From Streptococcus oralis subsp. tigurinus (GTDB taxonomy: Bacteria; Bacillota; Bacilli; Lactobacillales; Streptococcaceae): 64,000 nt of DNA. The DNA lies in NCBI RefSeq assembly GCF_002356415.1, contig NZ_AP018338.1, positions 1,240,001-1,304,000 of the forward strand. The letters run 5' to 3'. Made by a program: the position numbers and the translations under genes. The notes under the pieces are model-generated. The model worked only from the letters and a program-made list of their open reading frames with translations, was not told the origin of the DNA and searched no databases. Positions 17,553-25,800 of this stretch are shown here, one piece after another (position 1 is the stretch's first letter; each line of letters starts with the position of its first letter).

Positions 17553-18797
17553 ATGAAATTTGTTGGACTTGTTGGATCAAACTACGATCAATCATATAAC
17601 CGCAAACTCTTGGAATTTATCCGTCGCAATTTCAAATTCAAATTTGAATTAGAAGTCCTTGAAATCGACGAAGTTCCAATGTTTAACCAAGACGAAAAAT
17701 GGGACGAAAGCTTCCAATTGCGTTTCTTGTATAACAAGATTACACGTGCTGATGGTGTCATTATCGCTACTCCTGAGCACAACCACACTATCTCAGCTTC
17801 TCTCAAATCTGTACTTGAATGGCTTTCATACGAAGTTCATCCATTTGAAAACAAGCCTGTTATGATTGTGGGTGCATCATACTATGACCAAGGAACATCA
17901 CGTGCACAAGTTCACCTTCGTAAAATCCTTGATGCTCCAGGTGTTAATGCCTACACGCTTCCAGGAAATGAGTTCCTTCTTGGTAAAGCCAAAGAAGCTT
18001 TTGATAACAATGGAAACATCACCAACGAAGGAACTGTTAAATTCCTTGAAACTTGCTTAGATAACTTTGTAAAATACGTAGGAGTCGTTTCGAAATTGAA
18101 AAAACCAAAACCAATCGAACCAGAAGACTTGGATTGTGGAAAACCAATTGCTACAACCATTACAGAAGTTGATCCTGACGATCCAGAATGGGTAGAAAAA
18201 GTTGCTGCAATCACTGGAGCTGTTTCTGGTGATACCTATGTCAAATTGGACCACGGTATCTTGACAGTTAACCAAATCGATATGTTCTTGAAAGCTATGC
18301 CATTTGAATTGACATACGCTGACGACAACAACCAATTCCTCTACTACAACAACGCTCACCAAGATCCAGACACCATGTTTGCTAAACGTGTACCACCTCA
18401 ATCAGGTAACCGTATGTCGACGGTTCATGGATCTCTTCCACCAGCACGTATGAAAAATGTAGAGTGGGTTATCGGAACCCTTCGTAACGGAAACCAAGAA
18501 TACGTCCGTACGATCGTTCCAGGTTCTCCTGCAGGTGTCATCAACACCCACAACTACCAAGCAATGTACTATCCTGACGGATCATACGCTGGTATCAATG
18601 AAATTGTCTTTAACTTCCAACCATGGCTTGACTGGTACCTAAAAGAGACTGGTCAACGTTTGGTAGGTGGTAGCGGACCATTTGCTCCTGCTGCTGGAGG
18701 ACATGGAAATGCTGATGCTACTTCTGGCGCTTCTGATTCAGGTGATGCTGGAGGCCACGGTGGTGGCGCAGACGCTACTTCTGGTGCAAGCAACTAA
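17553..18797 (+). CDS. FMN reductase-PAS fusion with tandem flavinylation-motif tail
   Basis: A 414-residue, three-part protein. Residues 1-185 form a flavodoxin-like NAD(P)H:FMN reductase (GSNYDQSYNRKLL, IIATPEHNHTISASL, GASYYDQGTSRAQ). Residues about 230-370 resemble the PAS domain of DUF438 proteins (LDHGILTVNQIDMFLKAMPF onwards). The last 40 residues are Gly/Ala/His/Ser-rich and carry DATSGAS twice (388-394 and 407-413). This fits the ApbE target pattern in which FMN is esterified to the final Ser/Thr. No export signal. Gene 17 bases after its paralogue and downstream of apbE. I infer covalent FMN on a mobile arm; not proven. Confidence 0.85.
   Translation: MKFVGLVGSNYDQSYNRKLLEFIRRNFKFKFELEVLEIDEVPMFNQDEKWDESFQLRFLYNKITRADGVIIATPEHNHTISASLKSVLEWLSYEVHPFENKPVMIVGASYYDQGTSRAQVHLRKILDAPGVNAYTLPGNEFLLGKAKEAFDNNGNITNEGTVKFLETCLDNFVKYVGVVSKLKKPKPIEPEDLDCGKPIATTITEVDPDDPEWVEKVAAITGAVSGDTYVKLDHGILTVNQIDMFLKAMPFELTYADDNNQFLYYNNAHQDPDTMFAKRVPPQSGNRMSTVHGSLPPARMKNVEWVIGTLRNGNQEYVRTIVPGSPAGVINTHNYQAMYYPDGSYAGINEIVFNFQPWLDWYLKETGQRLVGGSGPFAPAAGGHGNADATSGASDSGDAGGHGGGADATSGASN
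18714..18734 (+). other. Candidate flavinylation site 1 (DATSGAS)
   Basis: Encodes D388 to S394 in the flexible tail. S394 would be the FMN acceptor under the known D-x-x-(S/T)-(G/S)-A-(S/T) consensus for ApbE targets. Confidence 0.6.
18771..18791 (+). other. Candidate flavinylation site 2 (DATSGAS)
   Basis: Encodes D407 to S413, an exact protein copy of site 1 reached after a GDAGGHGGGA linker. S413 is the candidate acceptor; it is the second-last residue of the protein. Confidence 0.6.
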
Positions 18798-18805
18798 GAA
18801 ACTCA

Positions 18806-18831
18806 AAAGGAGCCAAATGGCTCCTTTTTTT
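18806..18831 (+). terminator. Terminator of the apbE operon
   Basis: AAAGGAGCCA, short loop, TGGCTCCTTTTTTT, just after the fusion gene stop codon. Confidence 0.88.
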
Positions 18832-18839
18832 GCTAATAA

Positions 18840-18876
18840 CAAAAAAGGGTTTTGTAAATCATCAACAAAACCCTTT
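18840..18876 (-). terminator. Terminator of the glyQS-DUF896 operon
   Basis: On the minus strand AAAGGGTTTTG, 12-base loop, CAAAACCCTTTTTTG, right after the DUF896 stop. Confidence 0.85.
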
Positions 18877-18880
18877 CATT

Positions 18881-19138
18881 TTATGAGTTGGGATCATCTA
18901 AACTGCGACCATGTAAACCTTTTTCACGTTGCACTTGGCGTAGTTTTTCTGGCGTTACGTCATTTCCTTCCTCATCCACAATTTTAATTCCTTCAATATG
19001 GTGACGAACAGCGCGACGATAGCCTTCGATATATTCCTCACGAAGTTTAGCTTGTTCCACCTTTTCAGCAGAAGTTAAGCCTTCTGTTTTTTTCTTTTTA
19101 GCGAGCTCGTTGATACGAGCGATTTTTTTTGAATCCAT
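18881..19138 (-). CDS. DUF896 (YnzC/UPF0291) small protein
   Basis: An 85-residue, highly charged cytosolic protein. It opens with a helical hairpin ([19 protein letters not shown] then [17 protein letters not shown]), the core of the YnzC structure, and ends in a flexible tail. Members are small and conserved in Firmicutes; YnzC of Bacillus is SOS-induced. It follows glyS by 44 bases and closes the glyQ-glyS operon. Molecular role unknown. Confidence 0.85.
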   Translation of the reverse strand: MDSKKIARINELAKKKKTEGLTSAEKVEQAKLREEYIEGYRRAVRHHIEGIKIVDEEGNDVTPEKLRQVQREKGLHGRSLDDPNS

Positions 19139-19182
19139 GTTTATCTCCTTTATAAAAAGATACAGTTCGTTTAATAGAGAGT

Positions 19183-21219
19183 CTACTTGGTATTGATTTG
19201 GTTAAAGCGTGCAAGCTTAGCTGCTTTCTTGGTTAATTGCGATAGGATGGACAATCGATTTTGACGAATATCTTGATCATCGGTCATTACCATAGTATTC
19301 TCAAAGAAAGCATCAATAACTGGACTAAGCGCAAAGAGTTGTTCTAATTGCTGACTTGCAGTCCCTGATAAAACGAGTGATTCTACTGCTTCCGCCAAGG
19401 CTTTCTCTTCTTCATTCTCAAAGAGAGCAGAATCAACCGTGTCAGTTCCTTCCGCTTTCTCAGCCAAATTGAAAGCACGTGAGAGGGATTCGACAGACGG
19501 TTTGAAGTTTTCTTCCTTGCTTGCTTCGACAAGAGCACTTGCTACTTCCAACATATCCGCCACGACAAAGTTCGAACTTGCAAGGACTGCTTCCTTGATG
19601 TCTTTTGGAGTTGAACCCATCATCTTATCGACACGAGCCTTGATAAAGTCCATGACCTCTGCTTTATTTTCATAAGTTAAGCTGTCGAATTTCAACGTAT
19701 AAAGGCTATCAATCAGCTCATCCATAGCAATGTGCCAACCAAAAGCATCCAAGATACGAACTACACCTTGAGTTGCACGACGAAGGGCATAAGGGTCATT
19801 AGAACCTGATGGAATCAAGCCTACTGAGAAGAAACTCAAAATCGTATCCAATTTGTCTGCAATGGCTAGAATGGCTCCAATCTTGCTCTCTGGGAGAGCT
19901 CCGTCCGCTGATGTAGGCATGTAGTGTTCACGAATGGCAGCCGCAACTGCTGGAGTTTCACCAGCAAGGAGGGCATATTTCTCACCCATAATTCCTTGGA
20001 GTTCATCAAACTCACCAACCATCCCTGTCAACAAGTCAAACTTGTAAATGGATGCTGCGCGGGCAAGATCAATCGTTTCATCCACTGATAAACCAGCTTT
20101 TTCCGCCAAAAGGACGGCAATCTTACCTGTACGAATCATGTGTTCACGAAGGGAACCAATCTTTTCATGGAAGGTCACATGGTTCAATTTTTCAACAAGA
20201 TCTGAAATGACCAATTTTTGGTCTTCACGCCAGAAGAATTCACCGTCTTCCAAGCGGGCAACTAAGACTTTTTCATTTCCCTTGATGACATTTTCCAAAT
20301 GCTCTGCATTTCCATTACGAACTGAAATGAAGTTTGGCAAGAGCTTGCCATCTTGATCACGAACAACGAAGTAACGTTGGTGTTCTTTCATCGAAGTCAC
20401 CAAAACTTCTTCTGGAACTTCAAGGTATTTGGCATCAAAACTTCCCATAAAGGCAGTTGGGTATTCAACCAAGTTCAAGACTTCATTCAGTAAGTCAGCA
20501 TCAATTTCGATACGTACACCATGTTCAGCTTCGATTGCCTTGATTTGGTCAACAATCATTTGCTTACGTTCACGTGGATCCGCGATTACAAACTGTTCAC
20601 GAAGGTCTTCTTCGTAGCTCAATGCTGACTGAATCTTAGTTTCTTGTCCCAAGAAACGATGACCGCGACTCATACGCCCCCCCTTGATATCAAGGAAATC
20701 CAAATCAAACTCTTGCTCGTCCAAGAGAACTGTCAAAGTGTGTACAGGGCGGATATATTCAAAAGTATTGTTAGCCCAGTGCATGCTGACAGGGAATGTC
20801 AGTGACTTCAAGACATCTACTACACCTGGAACAATGGCTTTAACTGGTTGCCCCACTTCTTCCTTGGTAACATAGACATATTCTTCACCCTTGATTTCAC
20901 GGAATTCAATATCTTCAACCGTCAAGCCTTTTCCACGGACAAATCCTTGGGCTGCTTTGGTGAAGTTTCCATCACTATCCAAGGCGATTTTCTTTGCTGG
21001 TCCCTTGAAATCTTCTGTCAAATCAGATTGCTTGTCTGCAAGCCCAGTCACACGAACAGCCAAACGACGTGGTGTTGAGAAGGTTTGAATGGCTTCAAAA
21101 GACAGGCGGTTTTCCTTGAGGAAGGCTGCCATTTTTTCACCTAGTTGTTTTTCGCTTGGAGTTACTACGTAGGCTGGTAACTCTTCAAGACCGAGTTCTA
21201 CTAATAAGTTTTTTGTCAT
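19183..21219 (-). CDS. glyS: Glycyl-tRNA synthetase, beta subunit
   Basis: A 678-residue beta subunit of the alpha2-beta2 glycyl-tRNA synthetase, which binds and recognises tRNA-Gly. It begins [16 protein letters not shown], as in other bacterial GlyS, and has the HD-like region ([18 protein letters not shown]) and the C-terminal DALR-type anticodon-binding domain with the [17 protein letters not shown] segment [13 protein letters not shown]. The length is near the family norm. The separation from glyQ (260 bases) is unusual because a structured element fills it. Confidence 0.95.
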   Translation of the reverse strand: MTKNLLVELGLEELPAYVVTPSEKQLGEKMAAFLKENRLSFEAIQTFSTPRRLAVRVTGLADKQSDLTEDFKGPAKKIALDSDGNFTKAAQGFVRGKGLTVEDIEFREIKGEEYVYVTKEEVGQPVKAIVPGVVDVLKSLTFPVSMHWANNTFEYIRPVHTLTVLLDEQEFDLDFLDIKGGRMSRGHRFLGQETKIQSALSYEEDLREQFVIADPRERKQMIVDQIKAIEAEHGVRIEIDADLLNEVLNLVEYPTAFMGSFDAKYLEVPEEVLVTSMKEHQRYFVVRDQDGKLLPNFISVRNGNAEHLENVIKGNEKVLVARLEDGEFFWREDQKLVISDLVEKLNHVTFHEKIGSLREHMIRTGKIAVLLAEKAGLSVDETIDLARAASIYKFDLLTGMVGEFDELQGIMGEKYALLAGETPAVAAAIREHYMPTSADGALPESKIGAILAIADKLDTILSFFSVGLIPSGSNDPYALRRATQGVVRILDAFGWHIAMDELIDSLYTLKFDSLTYENKAEVMDFIKARVDKMMGSTPKDIKEAVLASSNFVVADMLEVASALVEASKEENFKPSVESLSRAFNLAEKAEGTDTVDSALFENEEEKALAEAVESLVLSGTASQQLEQLFALSPVIDAFFENTMVMTDDQDIRQNRLSILSQLTKKAAKLARFNQINTK

Positions 21220-21252
21220 GTTTTTTCCTTTACATTTTCTTCAATCTTTTTT

Positions 21253-21425
21253 GATATGCACCTTATGTACTGGGGACGTCGCTAACTAACTTTTGTGAGT
21301 CTGTAAGGAAATCTTATACCAAATAAACTAAGATTTCCAACAGTCTCATCAAAGTGGATTTAGCTGACTGATTTTTGAACCCAAGGTTTCAAAAATCCCC
21401 ACATAACAGTACGGCGGTGCATATC
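21253..21425 (-). repeat. Inverted-repeat-bounded structured element between glyQ and glyS
   Basis: A 173-base segment closed by perfect arms GATATGCACC/GGTGCATATC, extended inward by pairing of GTACTG and GGGGA blocks. Two further hairpins lie inside: TTTTTGAACC/GGTTTCAAAAA (21372-21395) and a perfect 10-base GGAAATCTTA/TAAGATTTCC (21307-21338). It contains no coding sequence. It could be a folded intercistronic RNA or a small non-autonomous mobile element; I do not recognise it as BOX, RUP or SPRITE. Confidence 0.55.
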
Positions 21426-21479
21426 TCTCTAGCAAGTCTTCGACTTGCCTTTAACGATCTTTAGGCACAGTATTACTTA

Positions 21480-22397
21480 CTATTCTGCGTCTTCTGCTAG
21501 GAGTTTCGCTCTTGTTTCTTCATCCAAGAGTGGGTAGCCTAGGCGTTTGCGTTCTGCGACAAAGGTTTTGGCTACTACACGGGCTAAGTTACGGATACGG
21601 GCGATATAGCCTGCGCGCTCAGTTACAGATACGGCACCACGTGCATCAAGTAGGTTAAAGGTGTGTGAACATTTGAGAACATAGTCATAGGCAGGGTGAA
21701 CCAATCCTTCTTCCAAGGCACGACCAGCTTCTTTTTCAAACTTATCAAAGTTTTCCAGCAACATCTCTTGGTCCGAAATTTCAAATGAATATTTTGAGTG
21801 CTCGTACTCAGGCTGGATAAAAATTTCTCCATATTTTACGCCATCGGCCCACTCGATATCATAGACAGAGTCCACTTCTTGAATGTAAGAAGCCAAACGT
21901 TCCAAACCATAGGTAACTTCCGAAGTCACAGGGCCAGTTGCCAATCCACCAACTTGTTGGAAATAAGTGAACTGAGTGATTTCCATCCCATCAAGCCAAA
22001 CTTCCCATCCAAGACCAGCTGAACCAGTAGAAGGGTTTTCCCAGTTGTCCTCAACGAAACGAATATCGTGTTCCAAAGGGTTGATTCCCAATTTTTCTAA
22101 AGACTCAAGGTAAAGTTCTTGGATATTTGATGGAGAAGGCTTCATGACCACTTGGAATTGGTGGTGTTGGTAGAGACGGTTAGGATTTTCTCCATAACGA
22201 CCGTCAGCAGGACGACGTGATGGTTCTACATACGCTGCATTCCATGGCTCAGGCCCAATAGCACGAAGGAAAGTGTAAGGACTCATCGTCCCCGCACCTT
22301 TTTCATTATCATAAGCCTGCATGAGCATACAACCTTGGTCATTCCAAAATTGTTGCAAAGTCAAAATAATTTCTTGAAATGTTAATTTCTTAGACAT
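21480..22397 (-). CDS. glyQ: Glycyl-tRNA synthetase, alpha subunit
   Basis: A 305-residue catalytic class II subunit that activates glycine. It begins [18 protein letters not shown], and contains the signature [25 protein letters not shown] (given in part: [18 protein letters not shown]) and [16 protein letters not shown]. The start at 22397 follows TTAAGGAG; the longer frame to 22463 runs through inserted DNA. A truncated copy of its first codons lies upstream at 22573. Expression should be controlled by the glycine T-box. Confidence 0.95.
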   Translation of the reverse strand: MSKKLTFQEIILTLQQFWNDQGCMLMQAYDNEKGAGTMSPYTFLRAIGPEPWNAAYVEPSRRPADGRYGENPNRLYQHHQFQVVMKPSPSNIQELYLESLEKLGINPLEHDIRFVEDNWENPSTGSAGLGWEVWLDGMEITQFTYFQQVGGLATGPVTSEVTYGLERLASYIQEVDSVYDIEWADGVKYGEIFIQPEYEHSKYSFEISDQEMLLENFDKFEKEAGRALEEGLVHPAYDYVLKCSHTFNLLDARGAVSVTERAGYIARIRNLARVVAKTFVAERKRLGYPLLDEETRAKLLAEDAE

Positions 22398-22573
22398 TGA
22401 ATACTCCTTAATAAAAAATGATTTTTTGCGACACGAGTCTGCCTTGTCGATTATACGAGGCAAGACGAGTTAGTACTGCGTCTAGCTCAGGGACTCTAGT
22501 GCTGAGCGTGGGGCAGTCCGACTGTAAGGAGGTCTCTGCCACTGACGCAGTGGAAAGTCAATTTCTTAGACAT
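22398..22573 (-). pseudogene. Duplicated glyQ 5' end and inserted stem-loop segment
   Basis: At 22573 a second ATG with AAAAAGGAG reads MSKKLTF, the glyQ start, in 21 bases that differ from the real gene at two positions. It then runs into foreign sequence and stops after 25 codons. The following 130 bases form stem-loops: CCACTG/CAGTGG, a long-range ACTGCGTC/GACGCAGT, and an imperfect GTCTTGCC/GGCAGAC pair around a perfect TATAAT. The intact glyQ start follows with its own ribosome binding site. This looks like an insertion at the glyQ start with target duplication. Confidence 0.7.
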
Positions 22574-22611
22574 TGTTTACTCCTTTTTTATAAATTCTTA
22601 TGACTTTGGAT

Positions 22612-22800
22612 GCAAAAAGAACCGTGTCTTTGCTCCTAAGTCTGTGACCTAGGGGCGTCAGAAACGCGGTTCCACCCTAATTTATTACTTCATTGTTTTT
22701 AAAAATACGACAGAAAGTGCCAGTTTCTTACCTTGTTCTACTTGGCTCCCACTACCCCAAGCTCGCTTGAAGAACGCCATAAGACTTTCTTTCCTAGCTA
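22612..22800 (-). promoter_or_regulatory. Glycine T-box riboswitch
   Basis: Leader that senses uncharged tRNA-Gly. Stem I is closed by GAAAGT/ACTTTC (22789-22784 and 22718-22713) with the glycine specifier GGC at 22778-22776. The T-box AGGGTGGAACCGCG is at 22678-22665, and the competing terminator (AACCGCG with CACGGTT, then TTTTT) runs to 22612. When uncharged tRNA-Gly pairs with the T-box, the terminator cannot form and glyQS is transcribed. Confidence 0.9.
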
Positions 22801-22802
22801 GT

Positions 22803-22831
22803 ATTATAGCAGATTTTCTAGTTAGTGTAAA
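22803..22831 (-). promoter_or_regulatory. Promoter of the glyQS T-box transcript
   Basis: On the minus strand TTTACA (22831-22826), 17-base spacer, TATAAT (22808-22803), immediately before the T-box leader. Confidence 0.8.
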
Positions 22832-22837
22832 CCAAAA

Positions 22838-22868
22838 ATGAGTCTGAAAACAAAGTTCCAGACTCATT
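22838..22868 (-). terminator. prtA terminator
   Basis: On the minus strand ATGAGTCTG, 13-base loop, CAGACTCAT followed by TTTTT. It sits between the prtA stop and the T-box promoter. Confidence 0.82.
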
Positions 22869-22895
22869 TAATAGTAAAGCTTCAGAAACTCCTGT

Positions 22896-25800
22896 TTAAG
22901 GATGTCTTTTCGCTTTTGGTTTTTTGCCATGTAGATTTCTCTTGGCTTGTTTCAATGCTGTAATGGCATCTTTGACATCTTCTTGGCTCGCTCCTGGATC
23001 ATTAAGGAGTTCCTGTGCCTCTTTAAAAGTTAGAAGATAGGCTGCTTTTTCTTTCTTGTCTGCATAGATAAATCTCGCATTCTTTTCTTGGAAAAGGCGT
23101 TCATTCTTGACCAGTTTCTTCAGACTAGAGAAGTCAGTAGCTTTGCCATTTAATTTGCTTTTAGCCGTCGCTAGGGCAATGAGAGATTGGTCAATTTGAT
23201 CCTGTTTGACTTTAGGATCCACAGCTAGTAAGGCAATTTCTTGGAAGGCACGATCATAAGCTCGACGTACTTTTTCCTTGGCATTAGCATATCGTCCAGT
23301 TTTAGTCGTTGCATAGTAAGCTTTCATAGCTTCTTTCAAGGCTGTAACGTTCGAATCTTTTCCATCCAAAGCTTTACCAGCAGCTTCAAGACTAGCGAGA
23401 ACGCCATCAATCAATTCTTGTTTCAACTTGCTTGACAAGGCTGACTGCGCAACTTGGAAAGCTTGGTCATAAGTTTTTCTCTTATCTGCACTACTATTAA
23501 AGTAGCGAGACGTTTCTACCAGTTCTTTTTGTTGATTTACCGCAGCAATCAAGGCCAACTTAGACACAACAGATAGACGCAAAGCATTATTTCGACCTGG
23601 CTGAACGAGCAAGGAAACGAGATCTTCAAGGAGTTCATATCCAGTTGGCAAGGTGACTTGTACAGTATAACGACCTGTAGCAACTTTCTTACCGAAGGCG
23701 TATTGACCGTATTTTTCAGCAGGAAGAGTGATACTTGTCCCATCTTTTCCTTTCAAAACTACTGTAGTCGTCTTTGGAACTACTCGATTGAAGGAAACAG
23801 ACACAGGTGCATATTCTAGGAGATTTGCTAGGAAGGTAATGGTTTGGAAACTATTTTCTTCCGTCAAGTCAAACTCTTGGGACAAGGCACTGATAAATTT
23901 CAATTCTGTTCGGTCATAACTGAAAATTTCTGCTGTATAATGACCAAACTGTAAGAAATGAATCGCTTTTGTCTTGTCAACATCAACATATTGCCCCTTG
24001 CTATTTTTGATTCGATAGACGTAGAGGGTATCAATATCCTGATTTGTTTTTGCATTCTTCAAGGCAATTTTCACTCGACCACTATTTTGATCGCGGACAA
24101 GTTCAGCAAGTGAGATATAGTCTACATTTCCTGCATAGTCCTCTACAAGATAGTAAATATTAGCCTTGTCAACATTCTTAGGAAGTGTATAACTACCGTC
24201 AGCATTGGCCTTAATCAGATGGGTGTTCTCAAGCGCACGAGTTCCAGACTGGTCTTTCTCAGATAGAACCATGGTCCCTTTCTGGTCAAATGGGGTGAGG
24301 TAGAAGACTTTTTCTGAAAGGATACCGCCTTGACCCACATCTTTTGGTTTGCGAGCTACGAATTCTTGATTTCCATCTTTAAAGCGAATATAACCACTTG
24401 TGATGACAGGTTTTTGAGTATCAATTTGAATTTTAAAGGTCGTGTATTGTTCTTTGGCTCCTGGAACGTCTGGTGTGTAACTAATAACATAGTCATATAA
24501 ACCATCCGCAACAGTATTGCCATCAAAATCCTGGCCTCTCCAAGCAGTATTATCTAGAATATAACTCTTCAGATTTCTACTGTCACCATCAAAATAATTT
24601 TTACGCAGATCCTTTGCATCGCCCTCCCAAATAGGATGTTCATGCTTGGTATCCGTAGCCGCATAAACTGTAGCACGAAGATTTACAAGATTTCTCAAAG
24701 CAACCGTTTTGTATTCAACCAGGTCTTTGTTTCCATCATCATTTGGAGAAATGGCAATACGGACATTCCCTTTTTCGTCCAACTGAAGAACATGCTTACC
24801 TTCAGCATTTTGTTCAATCCCAAGAACGGTAATTCGGCGTCCTTGGCGTTGACCTTTAGAAACAAGAAGGTCATTTTGCAAGGTTGCGAGATAGGTGGCA
24901 TCATTAGAGTAGTTAACGGCAGGATTTTCCTTGTCTATTTCCGTGTAAAATCCATTTTTCCCTTCTCGAACAAGATTGTAAATTGGTTTTTCGACAGCGG
25001 GGAGATTTTGGAATTCACCTCGGAAGCCCATAAATGCAAGACTCACAATATCTCCATCATCTGCTGGATCTACAAAGCGAACAAACCCTTCAAGGAAATA
25101 GCCATTTGGCATTTGTTTGCTGAGTTCAGCAGCAAATTTTCGAGCATCCACTTTGACAGTGACTGTTTGACTGCTGTGGGCTTTGACAGTCACTTCAGGC
25201 CAGACTGTCTCCGTTAGTTTTCGAGGTCGAAGGGTGAATTTTCCATCTTGGACCTCATCTGTATTGGTATTCACAACCATCTTGAGAGTACGGTCAGTAT
25301 CTGAAATATTGTGTACAGTGACCTTGAAAGTAAATTGATCTCCAACATTTCCCAAAGTCACACTTGGATAACCATTTTCACCCGTTACATAGAGGTCAGT
25401 TGACACTGCAGCAGCTGTATCCACAATACCAGAACCTTGCTGACGAGGAGAGGTATAAGTGCCTGTGTCCTTATTAACATGTGGTTTTGCAGTTGACATG
25501 ATCAAGGCCTTGACAGTCTCTGATACTTGCTCAGGAGTCAATTCTGGATGGTGTTTTTGAAGGTATTCCTTAACCAGAACTGCAACACCCGTAACGTGAG
25601 GAGCCGCCATACTGGTTCCGCTGATACTACCATAGGTATTGTCATTAAAAGATGAGTAGATATTGCCGCCAGGAGCTGTCACGTCTGGTTTCAATTGTCC
25701 ATCGGTGGTCACTCCCCAACTTGAAAAGTCAGATAGCTGATTGGCTACATCAGAAGGACGATTATCCATCTTACCATTAAAAACAATCTTGTAGTTTCCT

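Noticed and set aside
24636-25217. A 193-codon plus-strand open frame opposite prtA
   Set aside because: Antisense to conserved PrtA coding sequence and without a recognisable domain.
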